Source: Streptomyces griseus subsp. griseus
GTDB lineage: Bacteria > Actinomycetota > Actinomycetes > Streptomycetales > Streptomycetaceae
Assembly (NCBI RefSeq): GCF_000720255.1
Contig: NZ_JOJE01000087.1
Coordinates: 1-12,680 of the forward strand
Length of the DNA: 12,680 nt
Direction of reading: 5' to 3'
Shown: piece after piece, positions 1 to 7,004 of the stretch
How positions within the stretch are numbered: the first letter of the stretch is position 1
Layout of the letters: every line of letters begins with the position of its first letter
Position numbers and translations under genes: made by a program
Notes under the pieces: generated by a model
Databases searched by the model: none
Told to the model about the DNA's origin: nothing
Seen by the model: only the letters and a program-made list of their open reading frames with translations

Positions 1-660
1 GGTGGTCGCCAGGGCCGGGACCATCAGCGGCAGGATGACGTGGAAGAAGATCCGCGCGTGCCCCGCGCCGTCGATCCGAGCCGCCTCATCGATCTCGCGC
101 GGGATGCCACGGATGAACTGCACCATCAGGAAGATGAAGAAGGCGTCGGTCGCCAGGAACTTCGGCACGATCAGGGGCAGGAACGTGTTGACCCAGCCGA
201 GCTGCGAGTACAGGACGTACTGCGGCACGATGATCACGTGGACCGGCAACATGATCGTGACGAGCATGATGGCGAACCACACCCGCTTCGCCTTGAACTC
301 CAGCCGGGCGAACGCATAGGCGGCCAGGGAGCAGGCGAGGAGATTGCCGAGGATCGCGCCGGTCACGACGATCACCGAGTTGATCAGGTAGTGGCTGAAC
401 GGGTGGGAGAAGGCATTCCAGCCGTTGCTGTAGTTCTCCACCCGCAGGTGCGTCAGAGCGAGCCCGGCGTTGCGGAAGATCTCGCTGTTCGGGCGCAGAG
501 AGCTGACGACCATCCACAGGACGGGGTACAGCATCATCAGGCCACAGGCGACGAGCAGGACGTGCTTGAGAAGGGGGCGGATCCTGCGCTTTCCGCGGCG
601 CGCTGCGTGCGAGCGGGCGGCGGGCAGCGAGCGGGGTACGGCTGCGGCGCGGTCAGTCAT
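1..660 (-). CDS. Carbohydrate ABC transporter permease, MalG/CUT1 type (3' end outside window)
   Basis: Inner-membrane permease of a sugar-import ABC transporter, pairing with the MalF-type permease encoded just upstream. The ATG is at 660 and 220 codons are visible before the left edge cuts the gene. The first transmembrane segment starts near residue 34 (LLKHVLLVACGLMMLYPVLW). Hydrophobic segments continue around residues 93-118 and 126-150. The cytoplasmic EAA loop that contacts the ATPase is clear at about residues 194-215 (IDEAARIDGAGHARIFFHVI), followed by the typical LPLMVPALATT. Family members are usually about 270-300 residues, so roughly 60-80 residues are missing. The start overlaps the end of the preceding permease gene by 8 bp, which points to translational coupling in one operon. 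The substrate cannot be told from the permease; a sugar or oligosaccharide is expected for this subfamily. Confidence 0.95.
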   Translation of the reverse strand, partial: MTDRAAAVPRSLPAARSHAARRGKRRIRPLLKHVLLVACGLMMLYPVLWMVVSSLRPNSEIFRNAGLALTHLRVENYSNGWNAFSHPFSHYLINSVIVVTGAILGNLLACSLAAYAFARLEFKAKRVWFAIMLVTIMLPVHVIIVPQYVLYSQLGWVNTFLPLIVPKFLATDAFFIFLMVQFIRGIPREIDEAARIDGAGHARIFFHVILPLMVPALATT

Positions 661-1573
661 CGTAAAACACCCAGTACTTTGAGGCCCAGAAGTTGACGGC
701 GGTGAAGACCGCGACGATGAGGAGCAGGAGCCACGCGAGCGCGGATGCGTAACCCATATCGAAGTGGCCGAACCCGCGCTGGTAGAGGTACAGCGAGTAG
801 AAGAGGGTGGAGTCGGCGGGGCCTCCGGTGCCGCCCGAGACCACGAAGGCCTGGGTGAACGTCTGGAAGGCGTGGATGATCTGCAGCACCAGGTTGAAGA
901 AGATGATCGGTGTCAGCATCGGAATCGTGATGCTGCGGAACTGACGCCAGCGCTTCGCACCGTCGACGGAAGCCGCCTCGTAGAGGGAGGTCGGGATCTG
1001 GCGCAGGCCGGCGAGAAAGATGACCATGGGAGCCCCGAACGTCCAGACGTTCAGGACAATAAGGGTCGACAACGCGGTTCCGGGCTCGGAGACCCAGCCC
1101 TGTCCATGGATACCGAACAGGCCGAGGCCCTTGTTCACCAGACCAGTGGTGCCGAAGACCGTGCGCCACAGCACCGCGATCGCGACGCTGCCGCCGATCA
1201 GCGAGGGCAGGTAGAAGATGGAGCGGTAGAAGGCAAGGCCCCTCACTCCCTTGTCCATCAGCAGCGCGAGCGCCAGGGCCAGCGCGAGTTGCAGCGGGAC
1301 AGAGACCAGGACGTAGGTGAACGTCACCTGGAGCGACTGATGCAGACGCTCGTCGTGGAGCATCCGCGTCCAGTTGTCGGTTCCCGTGAACTGCGGCGGC
1401 TGCAGCAGGTTGTACTTGGTGAAGCTGAGGTAGAGCGAGGCCAGCATCGGGCCGAGAGTGATCCCGAACAGCCCGACGAACCAAGGCAGAAGAAAGAAGA
1501 ACGCCGCCTTGTTCTGCTGTCGCGCGCCCCGTTGGGACCCGCGAAGCCGGCGTAGTTCGTTGATGGAGCTCAC
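653..1573 (-). CDS. Carbohydrate ABC transporter permease, MalF/CUT1 type
   Basis: First gene of a leftward sugar-import operon; 306 residues, normal for MalF/UgpA-type permeases of the CUT1 subfamily. I chose the GTG at 1573 because AAGGGAG lies 7 bases before it. An upstream in-frame GTG at 1660 would put the N-terminus inside the repressor-site palindrome and has no ribosome binding site. Visible features are a short basic cytoplasmic N-terminus, a first membrane segment at about residues 23-50 (AAFFFLLPWFVGLFGITLGP), several further hydrophobic segments, and the ATPase-coupling EAA loop at about 198-218 (YEAASVDGAKRWRQFRSITI). The end overlaps the next permease start by 8 bp. No substrate-binding protein precedes it, so that gene and the ATPase must lie elsewhere, perhaps beyond the left edge. 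Regulation is probably by the divergent LacI-type repressor through the palindromes at 1644-1699. Confidence 0.95.
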   Translation of the reverse strand: MSSINELRRLRGSQRGARQQNKAAFFFLLPWFVGLFGITLGPMLASLYLSFTKYNLLQPPQFTGTDNWTRMLHDERLHQSLQVTFTYVLVSVPLQLALALALALLMDKGVRGLAFYRSIFYLPSLIGGSVAIAVLWRTVFGTTGLVNKGLGLFGIHGQGWVSEPGTALSTLIVLNVWTFGAPMVIFLAGLRQIPTSLYEAASVDGAKRWRQFRSITIPMLTPIIFFNLVLQIIHAFQTFTQAFVVSGGTGGPADSTLFYSLYLYQRGFGHFDMGYASALAWLLLLIVAVFTAVNFWASKYWVFYDD

Positions 1574-1643
1574 GGCACTGCTCCCTTGAGCGGCGGCATC
1601 GGAAACACAGTGGTGCGGGACCGTACCGGGCCCGCCCGCCCCA

Positions 1644-1699
1644 AAAAAGTGATCGTTCACCTTGTGGGTTGCGAGGACCCTAGTGAACGATCACTTTTT
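1644..1699. promoter_or_regulatory. Pair of inverted LacI-type operators
   Basis: A 17-bp sequence, AAAAAGTGATCGTTCAC, at 1644-1660 recurs as its exact reverse complement at 1683-1699. Each copy contains a near-palindrome, GTGAWCGWTCAC, with the central CG step typical of LacI/GalR-family operators. The two centres (1654/1655 and 1688/1689) are 34 bp apart, about three helical turns. Both sites lie between the permease operon and the divergent LacI gene, so the encoded repressor is the natural candidate for binding here and may also regulate itself. The pairing with that repressor is inferred from position. Confidence 0.8.
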
Positions 1700-1706
1700 C
1701 CGTCAA
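1677..1706 (-). promoter_or_regulatory. Promoter of the permease operon
   Basis: Read on the minus strand, TTGACG (1706-1701) and TAGGGT (1682-1677) are separated by 18 bases, a good match to a housekeeping actinomycete promoter. One operator copy fills the spacer exactly and the second lies just downstream of the expected transcription start. This arrangement suits simple repression. The leader to the GTG at 1573 would be about 95 bases. Confidence 0.65.
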
Positions 1707-1758
1707 GAGTGTGTACTCTCTGACTTCCTGAAGGTTGGCAGAAGGTGGGGGCAAGAGG

Positions 1759-2793
1759 ATGGACGGCGCTGACACGGCGCGACGACGGCCGACGATCACA
1801 GACGTTGCGCGGCTCGCCGGGGTATCACCCCAGACGGTGTCGCGGTACCTGCGGTTCAACGGCGGACTGAAGCCCACGACCATGGAGCGCGTGGAGAAAG
1901 CGATACGCGAACTGGATTACCGTCCCAACCTGGTGGCGCGGTCCATGCGCACGCGCAAGACCGGCAGGCTGGCGATAGTGATGCCCGCCATGACCTTCAA
2001 CCCCTCACGCATGCTGGCGGGAGCCAGCGCGACGGCACAGGCCGCAGGATACTTCGTGGACGTCGTGAGCGCCGGGGGCGGCGTTCGGGCGCGGAGTGAC
2101 CGCCTGCTGGAACTCGCCGATTCGGGACAGTTCGAGGGCATCCTCTCCCTCGCCCCCGTACTCCCCTCGGTGGAAAACCAATTGCACCAGAGGACGACCG
2201 TGGTGATCTCGGCCGATTTCGACGACGAGATGCGCGTCATCGGAGAGTTGGCCGACGCCAAGCCCCTGGCTGAGATGATCGAGCATTTGGCAGCACTTGG
2301 CCACACCCGGTTCCTGCATGTGGCCGGCGACGCGCACTTCGCCTCCGCGCGAGCGCGCAAACAGAGCTATCTGGACACGATCGAACGCCTCGGCCTCGAG
2401 TCGGTCGGAGTCTTCGACGGCGACTGGTCCGGCGAGTCCGGCATCGAGGCGATCCGGTCGCTCCCGAGCCGTTCGCGACCGACCGCGGTGATCGCGGCCA
2501 ACGACCTCGTCGCCGCCGGCGTCGTCCGCGGCGCCCGGGAACGGGGCTGGGACGTGCCGGCCGACATCAGCGTGACCGGCTGGGACAACGTCGGCGTGGG
2601 TCAGTTCATGAACCCGTCCCTGACCACCGTCGACGTGGACCTCGAACGGCTCGGCAGCAAGGCCATGGACAAGCTCATCGCGGGTTTGAGGCACACAGCG
2701 ACCACGTCAGCCGAGGTATCCCTGTTCCGCGTCATCTGGCGGGAGTCGACGGCCGAGCCGCCTGCGACAGGGCGTCCCAGCCGCAGGCGGTAA
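1759..2793 (+). CDS. LacI/GalR-family transcriptional repressor (regulator of the permease operon)
   Basis: Cytoplasmic DNA-binding regulator of 344 residues, a normal family length. The N-terminal helix-turn-helix starts at residue 12 (TITDVARLAGVSPQTVSRYL). The hinge helix (NLVARSMRTRKTG) follows; it carries Met where Escherichia coli LacI has the Leu that intercalates at the operator centre. A periplasmic-binding-protein-like sugar-sensing domain fills the rest, with family signatures such as AANDLVAAGVV and DISVTGWDNVGVG near the C-terminus. I chose the ATG at 1759, which has purine-rich GGTGGGGG upstream; an in-frame TTG at 1735 directly abuts its GAAGG and is less likely. The gene diverges from the permease operon across the twin operators. 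The effector is probably the imported sugar or a derivative. A GC-rich hairpin follows at 2870-2893. Confidence 0.93.
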   Translation: MDGADTARRRPTITDVARLAGVSPQTVSRYLRFNGGLKPTTMERVEKAIRELDYRPNLVARSMRTRKTGRLAIVMPAMTFNPSRMLAGASATAQAAGYFVDVVSAGGGVRARSDRLLELADSGQFEGILSLAPVLPSVENQLHQRTTVVISADFDDEMRVIGELADAKPLAEMIEHLAALGHTRFLHVAGDAHFASARARKQSYLDTIERLGLESVGVFDGDWSGESGIEAIRSLPSRSRPTAVIAANDLVAAGVVRGARERGWDVPADISVTGWDNVGVGQFMNPSLTTVDVDLERLGSKAMDKLIAGLRHTATTSAEVSLFRVIWRESTAEPPATGRPSRRR

Positions 2794-2869
2794 CCAAGGG
2801 CGGGCACCGCCGTCGGAGGAGCGGTCGCGGGGCAGCCGATGTGCTTCCCCCTGCCTGACCGGCCGTCCG

Positions 2870-2893
2870 GCCGGCTCTGAGGAGCGAGCCGGC
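2870..2893 (+). terminator. Hairpin downstream of the LacI gene, possible terminator
   Basis: GCCGGCTC (2870-2877) and GAGCCGGC (2886-2893) form a perfect 8-bp stem with an 8-base loop. No T run follows, which is common in high-GC actinomycetes. It lies 77 bases after the repressor stop codon and just before the transposase remnant, so it could instead belong to the old insertion sequence. Confidence 0.4.
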
Positions 2894-2899
2894 ACGGCG

Positions 2900-3112
2900 G
2901 CGTGCGCCACCGGGCCGGAGGTGGCCCTGGCCGGCAAGGCGTACTCCTCCCGCGCGATACGGACCCACCCACGCGAGCACGGTGTCCCGCGAGCCGGTGG
3001 ACTTCCACGGGTTGGGGCGCGGCAGTCGGTTCGGCAGGTCACCCGCCTTCGACCGCGACGCCTACCAGCAGCGCAACGCCGTCGGGCGGTCCATCAACCG
3101 CTGAAGCAGTGA
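2900..3112 (+). pseudogene. Remnant of an IS5-type transposase (3' end, frameshifted)
   Basis: Decayed C-terminal fragment of a DDE transposase of the IS5 group common in Streptomyces. One frame reads ALAGKAYSSRAIRTHPREHG (from 2924), matching the family motif LADKAYSSRAIR that carries a catalytic Asp; here that Asp is Gly. The similarity then moves to another frame, GSRFGRSPAFDRDAYQQRNA followed by VGRSINR (about 3024-3097), matching the family's GGRPPAFD..YKQRN.VER..NRLK motif with its final catalytic Glu replaced by Gly (VGR for VER). A missing base in the CGCCTGAAG-like stretch returns LKQ and a stop to the first frame at 3110-3112. At least two frameshifts and two lost catalytic residues mean it is not functional. 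The 5' part and any terminal repeats were not recognised. Together with the hairpin at 2870-2893 it accounts for the gene-free stretch 2794-3131; 2794-2869 shows nothing recognisable. Confidence 0.75.
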
Positions 3113-3131
3113 CGGACCCGCGGCGCCGGCA

Positions 3132-3854
3132 TCAGTTCTCGTAGACGTCGAGCCGGCCGCACATCCCGAACTTCCCACAGGTAGTGGGCTGTTGAGAGCC
3201 CACGACGGCATCGGTGAGGTGGGGATACTCTCCCCGCTGCAGTGAGTCGAGCTGCACCCCGGTGGCCGCGGCGGCGGCCTCGGCGCCCCGGCGCCACCGC
3301 TCGCGCCACTCTTCGATACGCGGCCGCACGAGCGCGGCGGCGGCCCGGTGGAACGCGGCCAGGGCCTCGGGCCCCTCGGCCTCGCGCAGTGCCCGGTAGC
3401 CCTCCAGGGCGAGATCCCGCCGGGCCCGGGCGACGCGCTCCTGCTCCTCCTCGGGCGCGTCGGCCGGGATGACGGTGGCGCGGGCGTACGCCTCCGGATC
3501 GGTCAGGTACTCCGGGGGCAGCGTGAGGACCGCGTCCCCCGCCTCCGGCAGCCCGCTGTTCTGCATCAGGACGGTGATCCGAAGATCACCCTCGTTGACC
3601 AGTCGGTGGATGGTGCCGGGCGCGAACCAGGCGACCGTGCCGGCCCGGAGCGGGGTGACCTCGTATCCGGATGTGGTCAGCGTCTGCACGGCACCGCGTC
3701 CGCCGGTGACGACGTAGGCCTCGGAACACGCCAGGTGCATGTGGGGAGTGCCGCCGCACACCCCGTCGGCGGCAGGCCAGTCGTACACCGACAGGTGCGA
3801 GATGGCGACGCCCCCGGGCAGTCCGGTGTTGGTTGCAGTCATGTGCGTGCGCAT
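3132..3854 (-). CDS. Cupin-domain protein
   Basis: Single-cupin protein of 240 residues from the ATG at 3854; an in-frame ATG at 3842 is a fair alternative, as neither has a clear ribosome binding site. Cupin motif 1 is seen at about residues 34-54 (GGTPHMHLACSEAYVVTGGR), giving metal ligands His38, His40 and Glu45. Motif 2 is at about 72-87 (GTVAWFAPGTIHRLVN), giving His83. After the barrel comes a charged, probably helical region (about 130-190) and a Cys-containing tail (CGKFGMCGRLDVYEN). No signal peptide is present, so it should be cytoplasmic. Cupins near sugar genes can be isomerases, epimerases or sensors; the reaction here is not known. It diverges from the SGNH hydrolase gene across a palindromic site at 3870-3883 and runs toward the transposase remnant. 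Confidence 0.85.
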   Translation of the reverse strand: MRTHMTATNTGLPGGVAISHLSVYDWPAADGVCGGTPHMHLACSEAYVVTGGRGAVQTLTTSGYEVTPLRAGTVAWFAPGTIHRLVNEGDLRITVLMQNSGLPEAGDAVLTLPPEYLTDPEAYARATVIPADAPEEEQERVARARRDLALEGYRALREAEGPEALAAFHRAAAALVRPRIEEWRERWRRGAEAAAAATGVQLDSLQRGEYPHLTDAVVGSQQPTTCGKFGMCGRLDVYEN

Positions 3855-3869
3855 TCCATTTCGTGATAC

Positions 3870-3883
3870 AGTAAGCGCTTTCT
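3870..3883. promoter_or_regulatory. LacI-type palindrome between divergent cupin and SGNH genes
   Basis: AGTAAGCGCTTTCT is a 14-bp palindrome with one mismatched pair around a perfect AAGCGCTT core and a central CG, the classic form of a LacI/GalR-family operator. It sits 16 bases before the cupin ATG at 3854 and about 90 bases before the SGNH start, so one bound repressor could affect both genes. Its core differs from the GTGAWCGWTCAC and GGAAAWCGTATTCC sites elsewhere in the window, suggesting a different regulator. Confidence 0.6.
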
Positions 3884-3900
3884 ATTCCTAGTGAATTTAC

Positions 3901-3929
3901 ATGACCCTCACGCGCCGGGTCAATATTAT
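3901..3929 (+). promoter_or_regulatory. Possible promoter of the SGNH hydrolase gene
   Basis: A good -10 hexamer, TATTAT (3924-3929), stands out in otherwise GC-rich DNA. ATGACC (3901-3906) lies 17 bases upstream as a weak -35. The leader to the GTG at 3973 would be about 35 bases. The palindrome at 3870-3883 lies just upstream of the -35. Confidence 0.4.
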
Positions 3930-3972
3930 GCTTAAAATCGAACCTCGCTGGCAGAGATGCAAGGAGGATGAT

Positions 3973-4617
3973 GTGGACAATGGATTGGCGGGCAAGAGCG
4001 TTTACGCGTTCGGTGACAGCATTGTGCACGGACACGTGTATCCGCGCAGTTTTGCGGACATCGTCGCCGAGCAGGAGAGCATGACCCTCACCAAGTTCGC
4101 CCGAAATGGTGCCACCATCGGCGCCGACCCACATGCTTCCGGTGGGCAAATACGTGCGCAGGTCGAGGAGGCGCCCGACGTCGCGCCCGACTTCGTCATC
4201 TTCGACGGAGGCACCAACGATGCACAGTCGATCTACCGGGATCGGGCGTATGACGTTGGCGCCTACGCGGAAGAGCTGGAGAACACGCTGAAGACGATGA
4301 AGCGGAGATGGCCGACCGCTCGCATCGCGTACGTCGCAGCCCACAAACTCGGCTCGCGGGACTGGGACACTCAGGTAGCCCTGCGAGAGGTGACCTTGCA
4401 GGTCTGTCGTCATTGGGATGTCGCCATTGCCGACGTTTTCGGGGAGACCGCGTTCGACACCCGCGATGATACTCACCGGGCGAAATACACATTCGACGAG
4501 CTGGTCAACGGTTTTCCTGGCACGGAGGGATCTGGAACGCACCCCAACGTGGCCGGTATGACCACATTCTATGTGCCGGTGGTAACCGCCGGATTGCAGC
4601 AGATTTCATCACGTTGA
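3973..4617 (+). CDS. SGNH/GDSL-family hydrolase (putative carbohydrate esterase)
   Basis: Predicted serine hydrolase of 214 residues. I chose the GTG at 3973 because AAGGAGG (3961-3967) lies 5 bases before it. Block I is AFGDSIVHG with nucleophile Ser16. A block II-like segment is ARNGATIG at about 43-50. Block III is DGGTND with Gly80 and Asn82 for the oxyanion hole. Block V is SGTHPNVAGM with the catalytic His190. The Asp normally three residues before that His (DxxH) is Ser187 here. No signal peptide is visible, so it probably acts in the cytoplasm, for example removing acyl groups from imported sugars; this is inference from the family and the neighbourhood. The gene diverges from the cupin gene and ends 10 bases before a large palindrome that should stop transcription. 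Confidence 0.88.
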   Translation: MDNGLAGKSVYAFGDSIVHGHVYPRSFADIVAEQESMTLTKFARNGATIGADPHASGGQIRAQVEEAPDVAPDFVIFDGGTNDAQSIYRDRAYDVGAYAEELENTLKTMKRRWPTARIAYVAAHKLGSRDWDTQVALREVTLQVCRHWDVAIADVFGETAFDTRDDTHRAKYTFDELVNGFPGTEGSGTHPNVAGMTTFYVPVVTAGLQQISSR

Positions 4618-4627
4618 TCGATGCGCG

Positions 4628-4673
4628 GAAATCAGGTCTGTCGGGCCGGTACCGGCCCGACAGACCTGATTTC
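4628..4673. terminator. 46-bp perfect palindrome, bidirectional terminator
   Basis: The 23-base left arm (4628-4650, beginning GAAATCAGGTCTGTCGGGCC) is exactly reverse-complementary to the right arm (4651-4673), with no spacer. It lies between the convergent SGNH (+) and beta-helix (-) genes, 10 bases after one stop codon and 18 bases from the other. A short T-rich run (CATCTTTT) follows on the plus strand. Position and strength suggest it terminates transcription from both sides. Confidence 0.8.
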
Positions 4674-4691
4674 ATCTTTTCAGGGCCGATA

Positions 4692-6588
4692 TTACTGACC
4701 GTATGCGGGACCGCGCGCGATCCGGACGTCGTCCACGTGCACCGACCCTCGCTCACCCCCGTTCGAGTACCAGGCGATCTTCGCGATTCCCGGCATCGAG
4801 GTGCGGAACGTGGCGTCGGTCAGGATGCGCTCGCCGTCGATGTCCAGGTCGAATCGCTGGTTCACGGTGTCCACGGTGAGCGTGATCCGGTACCACTTGC
4901 CGTTGGTGTACGTACCGAGCACAGTGTCGGTGGTGCCCTGATAGGCGTGGATCTGGCCGCGGGCGAAAGCGACACTGACGGCCTGGACGCCGCTGGAGTT
5001 GTACACGTACGGCAACCCGAACCAGCCGGCTTGCGTGTCGTTGCGCATCACCTGCGCGTCGATGGTCACCAGGCCCTGCATCGGGGTGCTGAAGAGCCGG
5101 GCCAGGTTGGTCCCGTCGGTGCCGCCGCCGTCGACGGTGCGGGTCAGCTTGACGCTCTTGTCGGTGGCGGACGGCGTCTCCACCACGGAGATGTTGTTGT
5201 TGGTGGAGATGACCCGCCAGCCGTTCGTCCCGTTGGCGAGCGTCCCGGTCGGCAGGCTGTCGAAGGTGTCCGTGAAGGCGATGTTGGGCGCTCCGCGTTC
5301 GAAGGCGCCGATCTCCGGAGCGCTCCCGAGCGGCACCGTAGCCCCGGCGAAGTCGAGGCCACCGTTGTTGACGACGCTGACACCGGCGTCGACGAAGGGG
5401 GACCCCGCCTGGAGTGCGAAGTTGGCCGCGGTGTCGAGTCTGGGACCGTTCTCGTCGCCGTAGGGTCCGGTGACGGCGGCGTTGACGAACAGCGGGTTGC
5501 CCTTCTTGGGCGTCGTTTCGGGCAGGCTGGTCAGCGTGTCCGAGTACCCGTTGTTGGTGTAGATGATGCTCGACTCGAGCCTGAAGGTGGCGTCCTTTGT
5601 GGAGCCGAACACGTTGTTGGTCAGCGTGGCCTTGCCGGGGCTGGTGACACCGCCGTCCACCATGGCCGCTGCCGCGGTGTTGTAGAAGGTGTTGTTGTAG
5701 ATGTCCGCCGTCGTGCCGGCCGACTGCGACAGGTGAAGGGTCCATCTGCTGCTGCCCGTCACGACGTTGTAGCGGAGGATCACGCTGCCGAACTTGACCG
5801 CGGAGTTGCACGCACACAGCAGGATGCCATCACCGTTGTCGTGCAGGTAGTTGTACTGGAACACCTGGTTGGTGGTGCCGATGTCGGGGTCGAGGCCGTT
5901 CTGGTCGGCGCCGCCCGAAGACAGGTGGGTGCCCATGATCTCGTTGTACTGGACGGTGACGTTGTCGGCCATGTTGGTCTCGACGCCGGAGACGCCGACC
6001 CGGTCGATCACGTTGCCTTCGACGAGTCCGCCGCGGACGCCGGTGAGGTAGATGCCGTTGCAGCCGTAGGGGGTGTTCGCCTGCGTGATGTAGTTGCCGC
6101 GGAACGTGACGTTGGTGTACGGGGTGTAGGCGGGGTCGGTGGCCGTGGCGCGCTTGCCCCAGCCGGTGAAGACGGCACCGGGCGCGTCACCGGCGTACTG
6201 CTTCGTGACGATCCCGCTGAACGTCGCCGACCGTCCCCTGACCGGCGATCTTCGGCTTGGCACCCGTCCCGTAGCTGTCGATGGAGATCGGGGAGCCGTC
6301 GATGCCGGACCCCTTCGGCCACAGTTGCCCGGTCCAGCTGTCACCGGCCTCGAAGCGAATGATGTCGCCGGGCTGGAACGTCGTCGAGTTGACCTTGGTG
6401 AGCGAGCGCCAGGGGGCGCTGCTGGTAGTGCCCGCGTTACTGTCGCTGCCGTTCGTGCTCACGTAGTAGGTGGTGCCCGCGGCGAAAGCCCGCTGCGCGG
6501 GGATGAGCACGATCGACGCGATCACGACGGCCAGCACGCACAGTACGGCGGCGGTCGATTGTGGCAGAAGTCTTCGATTGACGGTCAT
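4692..6588 (-). pseudogene. Secreted right-handed parallel beta-helix protein, disrupted by frameshift and probable internal deletion
   Basis: Exported polysaccharide-degrading-type protein read in two frames. Frame 1 starts at the ATG at 6588 (AGAGG 3 bases upstream) with a signal peptide of about 36 residues (core VLCVLAVVIASIVLIP, cleavage after AFA). It continues with YYVSTNGSDSNAGT and GDIIRFEAGDSW, typical beta-helix starts, up to KPKIAGQGTVGDV near 6220. Frame 2 takes over near 6218 with TFSGIVTKQYAGDAPGAVFT and runs to the stop at 4692. It shows repeated beta-helix rungs (NVTFRGNYIT, NVTVQYNEIMGT, NGDGILLC, YNNTFYN) and a C-terminal lectin-like sandwich (about FTDTFDSLPTGTL to VDDVRIARG). 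From memory of similar actinomycete proteins, about 100 residues normally lie between the two halves, so the junction looks like a deletion rather than one lost base. As written the gene gives only a short secreted fragment. It shares a promoter/operator with the GH59 gene. Confidence 0.8.
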
Positions 6589-6854
6589 GGTCCTCTTCTT
6601 GTCGTCCGGGGTGTGGTCCTGGCTCCTGTCATGACGCCTGTGGCCGGGCTTGCGGGTAACGGCTCGGGGCCCGGACGGCCCCGGTCCGTGCGGTGGACGC
6701 ACCAGCGAGTGCGCGACGACATCCGGGGGAGTCCGGGCGGACATGGCCCTTCGGCGGCCGGGCCCTGCGGAAGTTCCGACACCTCGAACGCGGCGTGGCG
6801 CGAGTCCTCGTGGTCGCCGTTCTTCCGCCACCGCGGGTCGCCGAGAATCCCCAT
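6585..6854 (-). CDS. Possible small leader ORF overlapping the beta-helix gene start
   Basis: An 89-codon reading frame begins at the ATG at 6854 with GGAGAGG 5 bases upstream. Its stop overlaps the beta-helix ATG in an ATGA arrangement, the pattern of translational coupling. The first 36 or so codons have mostly G or C in the third position (start MGILGDPRWRKNGDHEDSRH). The second half loses this bias and includes a TTA codon and several A-ending codons. I do not recognise the product. It may be a regulatory leader ORF, a remnant of a longer gene, or chance in GC-rich DNA. It occupies most of the roughly 300-base leader between the operator and the beta-helix gene, which otherwise shows nothing recognisable. 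Confidence 0.3.
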   Translation of the reverse strand: MGILGDPRWRKNGDHEDSRHAAFEVSELPQGPAAEGPCPPGLPRMSSRTRWCVHRTDRGRPGPEPLPASPATGVMTGARTTPRTTRRGP

Positions 6855-6889
6855 GTCTGCCTCTCCGGAAGTGTTCTGGAAAGCCTGCG

Positions 6890-6937
6890 GGAAAACGTAT
6901 TCCGCTCAGGGTGCCCAGCGGTTGTCAAGTGCGTCAA
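6890..6937 (-). promoter_or_regulatory. Promoter and LacI-type operator of the beta-helix gene
   Basis: On the minus strand TTGACG (6937-6932), 18 bases, then CACCCT (6913-6908) form a possible promoter. A second TTGACA is at 6928-6923 and could serve with a start further down. Four bases below the -10 is the operator-like palindrome GGAATACGTTTTCC (6903-6890), with a central CG and two mismatched pairs. The same block, with the same 18-base spacer, precedes the GH59 gene at 9770-9819. Confidence 0.6.
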
Positions 6938-7004
6938 GGCTTTGAGTGGGCCGGCTCTCGTGGGCCGGTCTGACACGCGCGCCGTCGCTTCCGGCGCCCG
7001 TCGG

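Noticed and set aside
1574..1660. Upstream GTG start for the MalF-type permease
   Set aside because: It would begin inside the palindromic operator, downstream sequence is not typical of the family, and it has no ribosome binding site, while the GTG at 1573 has AAGGGAG at good spacing.
4614..6362. Long plus-strand open frame opposite the beta-helix gene
   Set aside because: The minus-strand frames show a signal peptide and beta-helix rungs; the plus-strand product is low-complexity Val/Gly/Asp/Arg-rich sequence, a GC-bias shadow.
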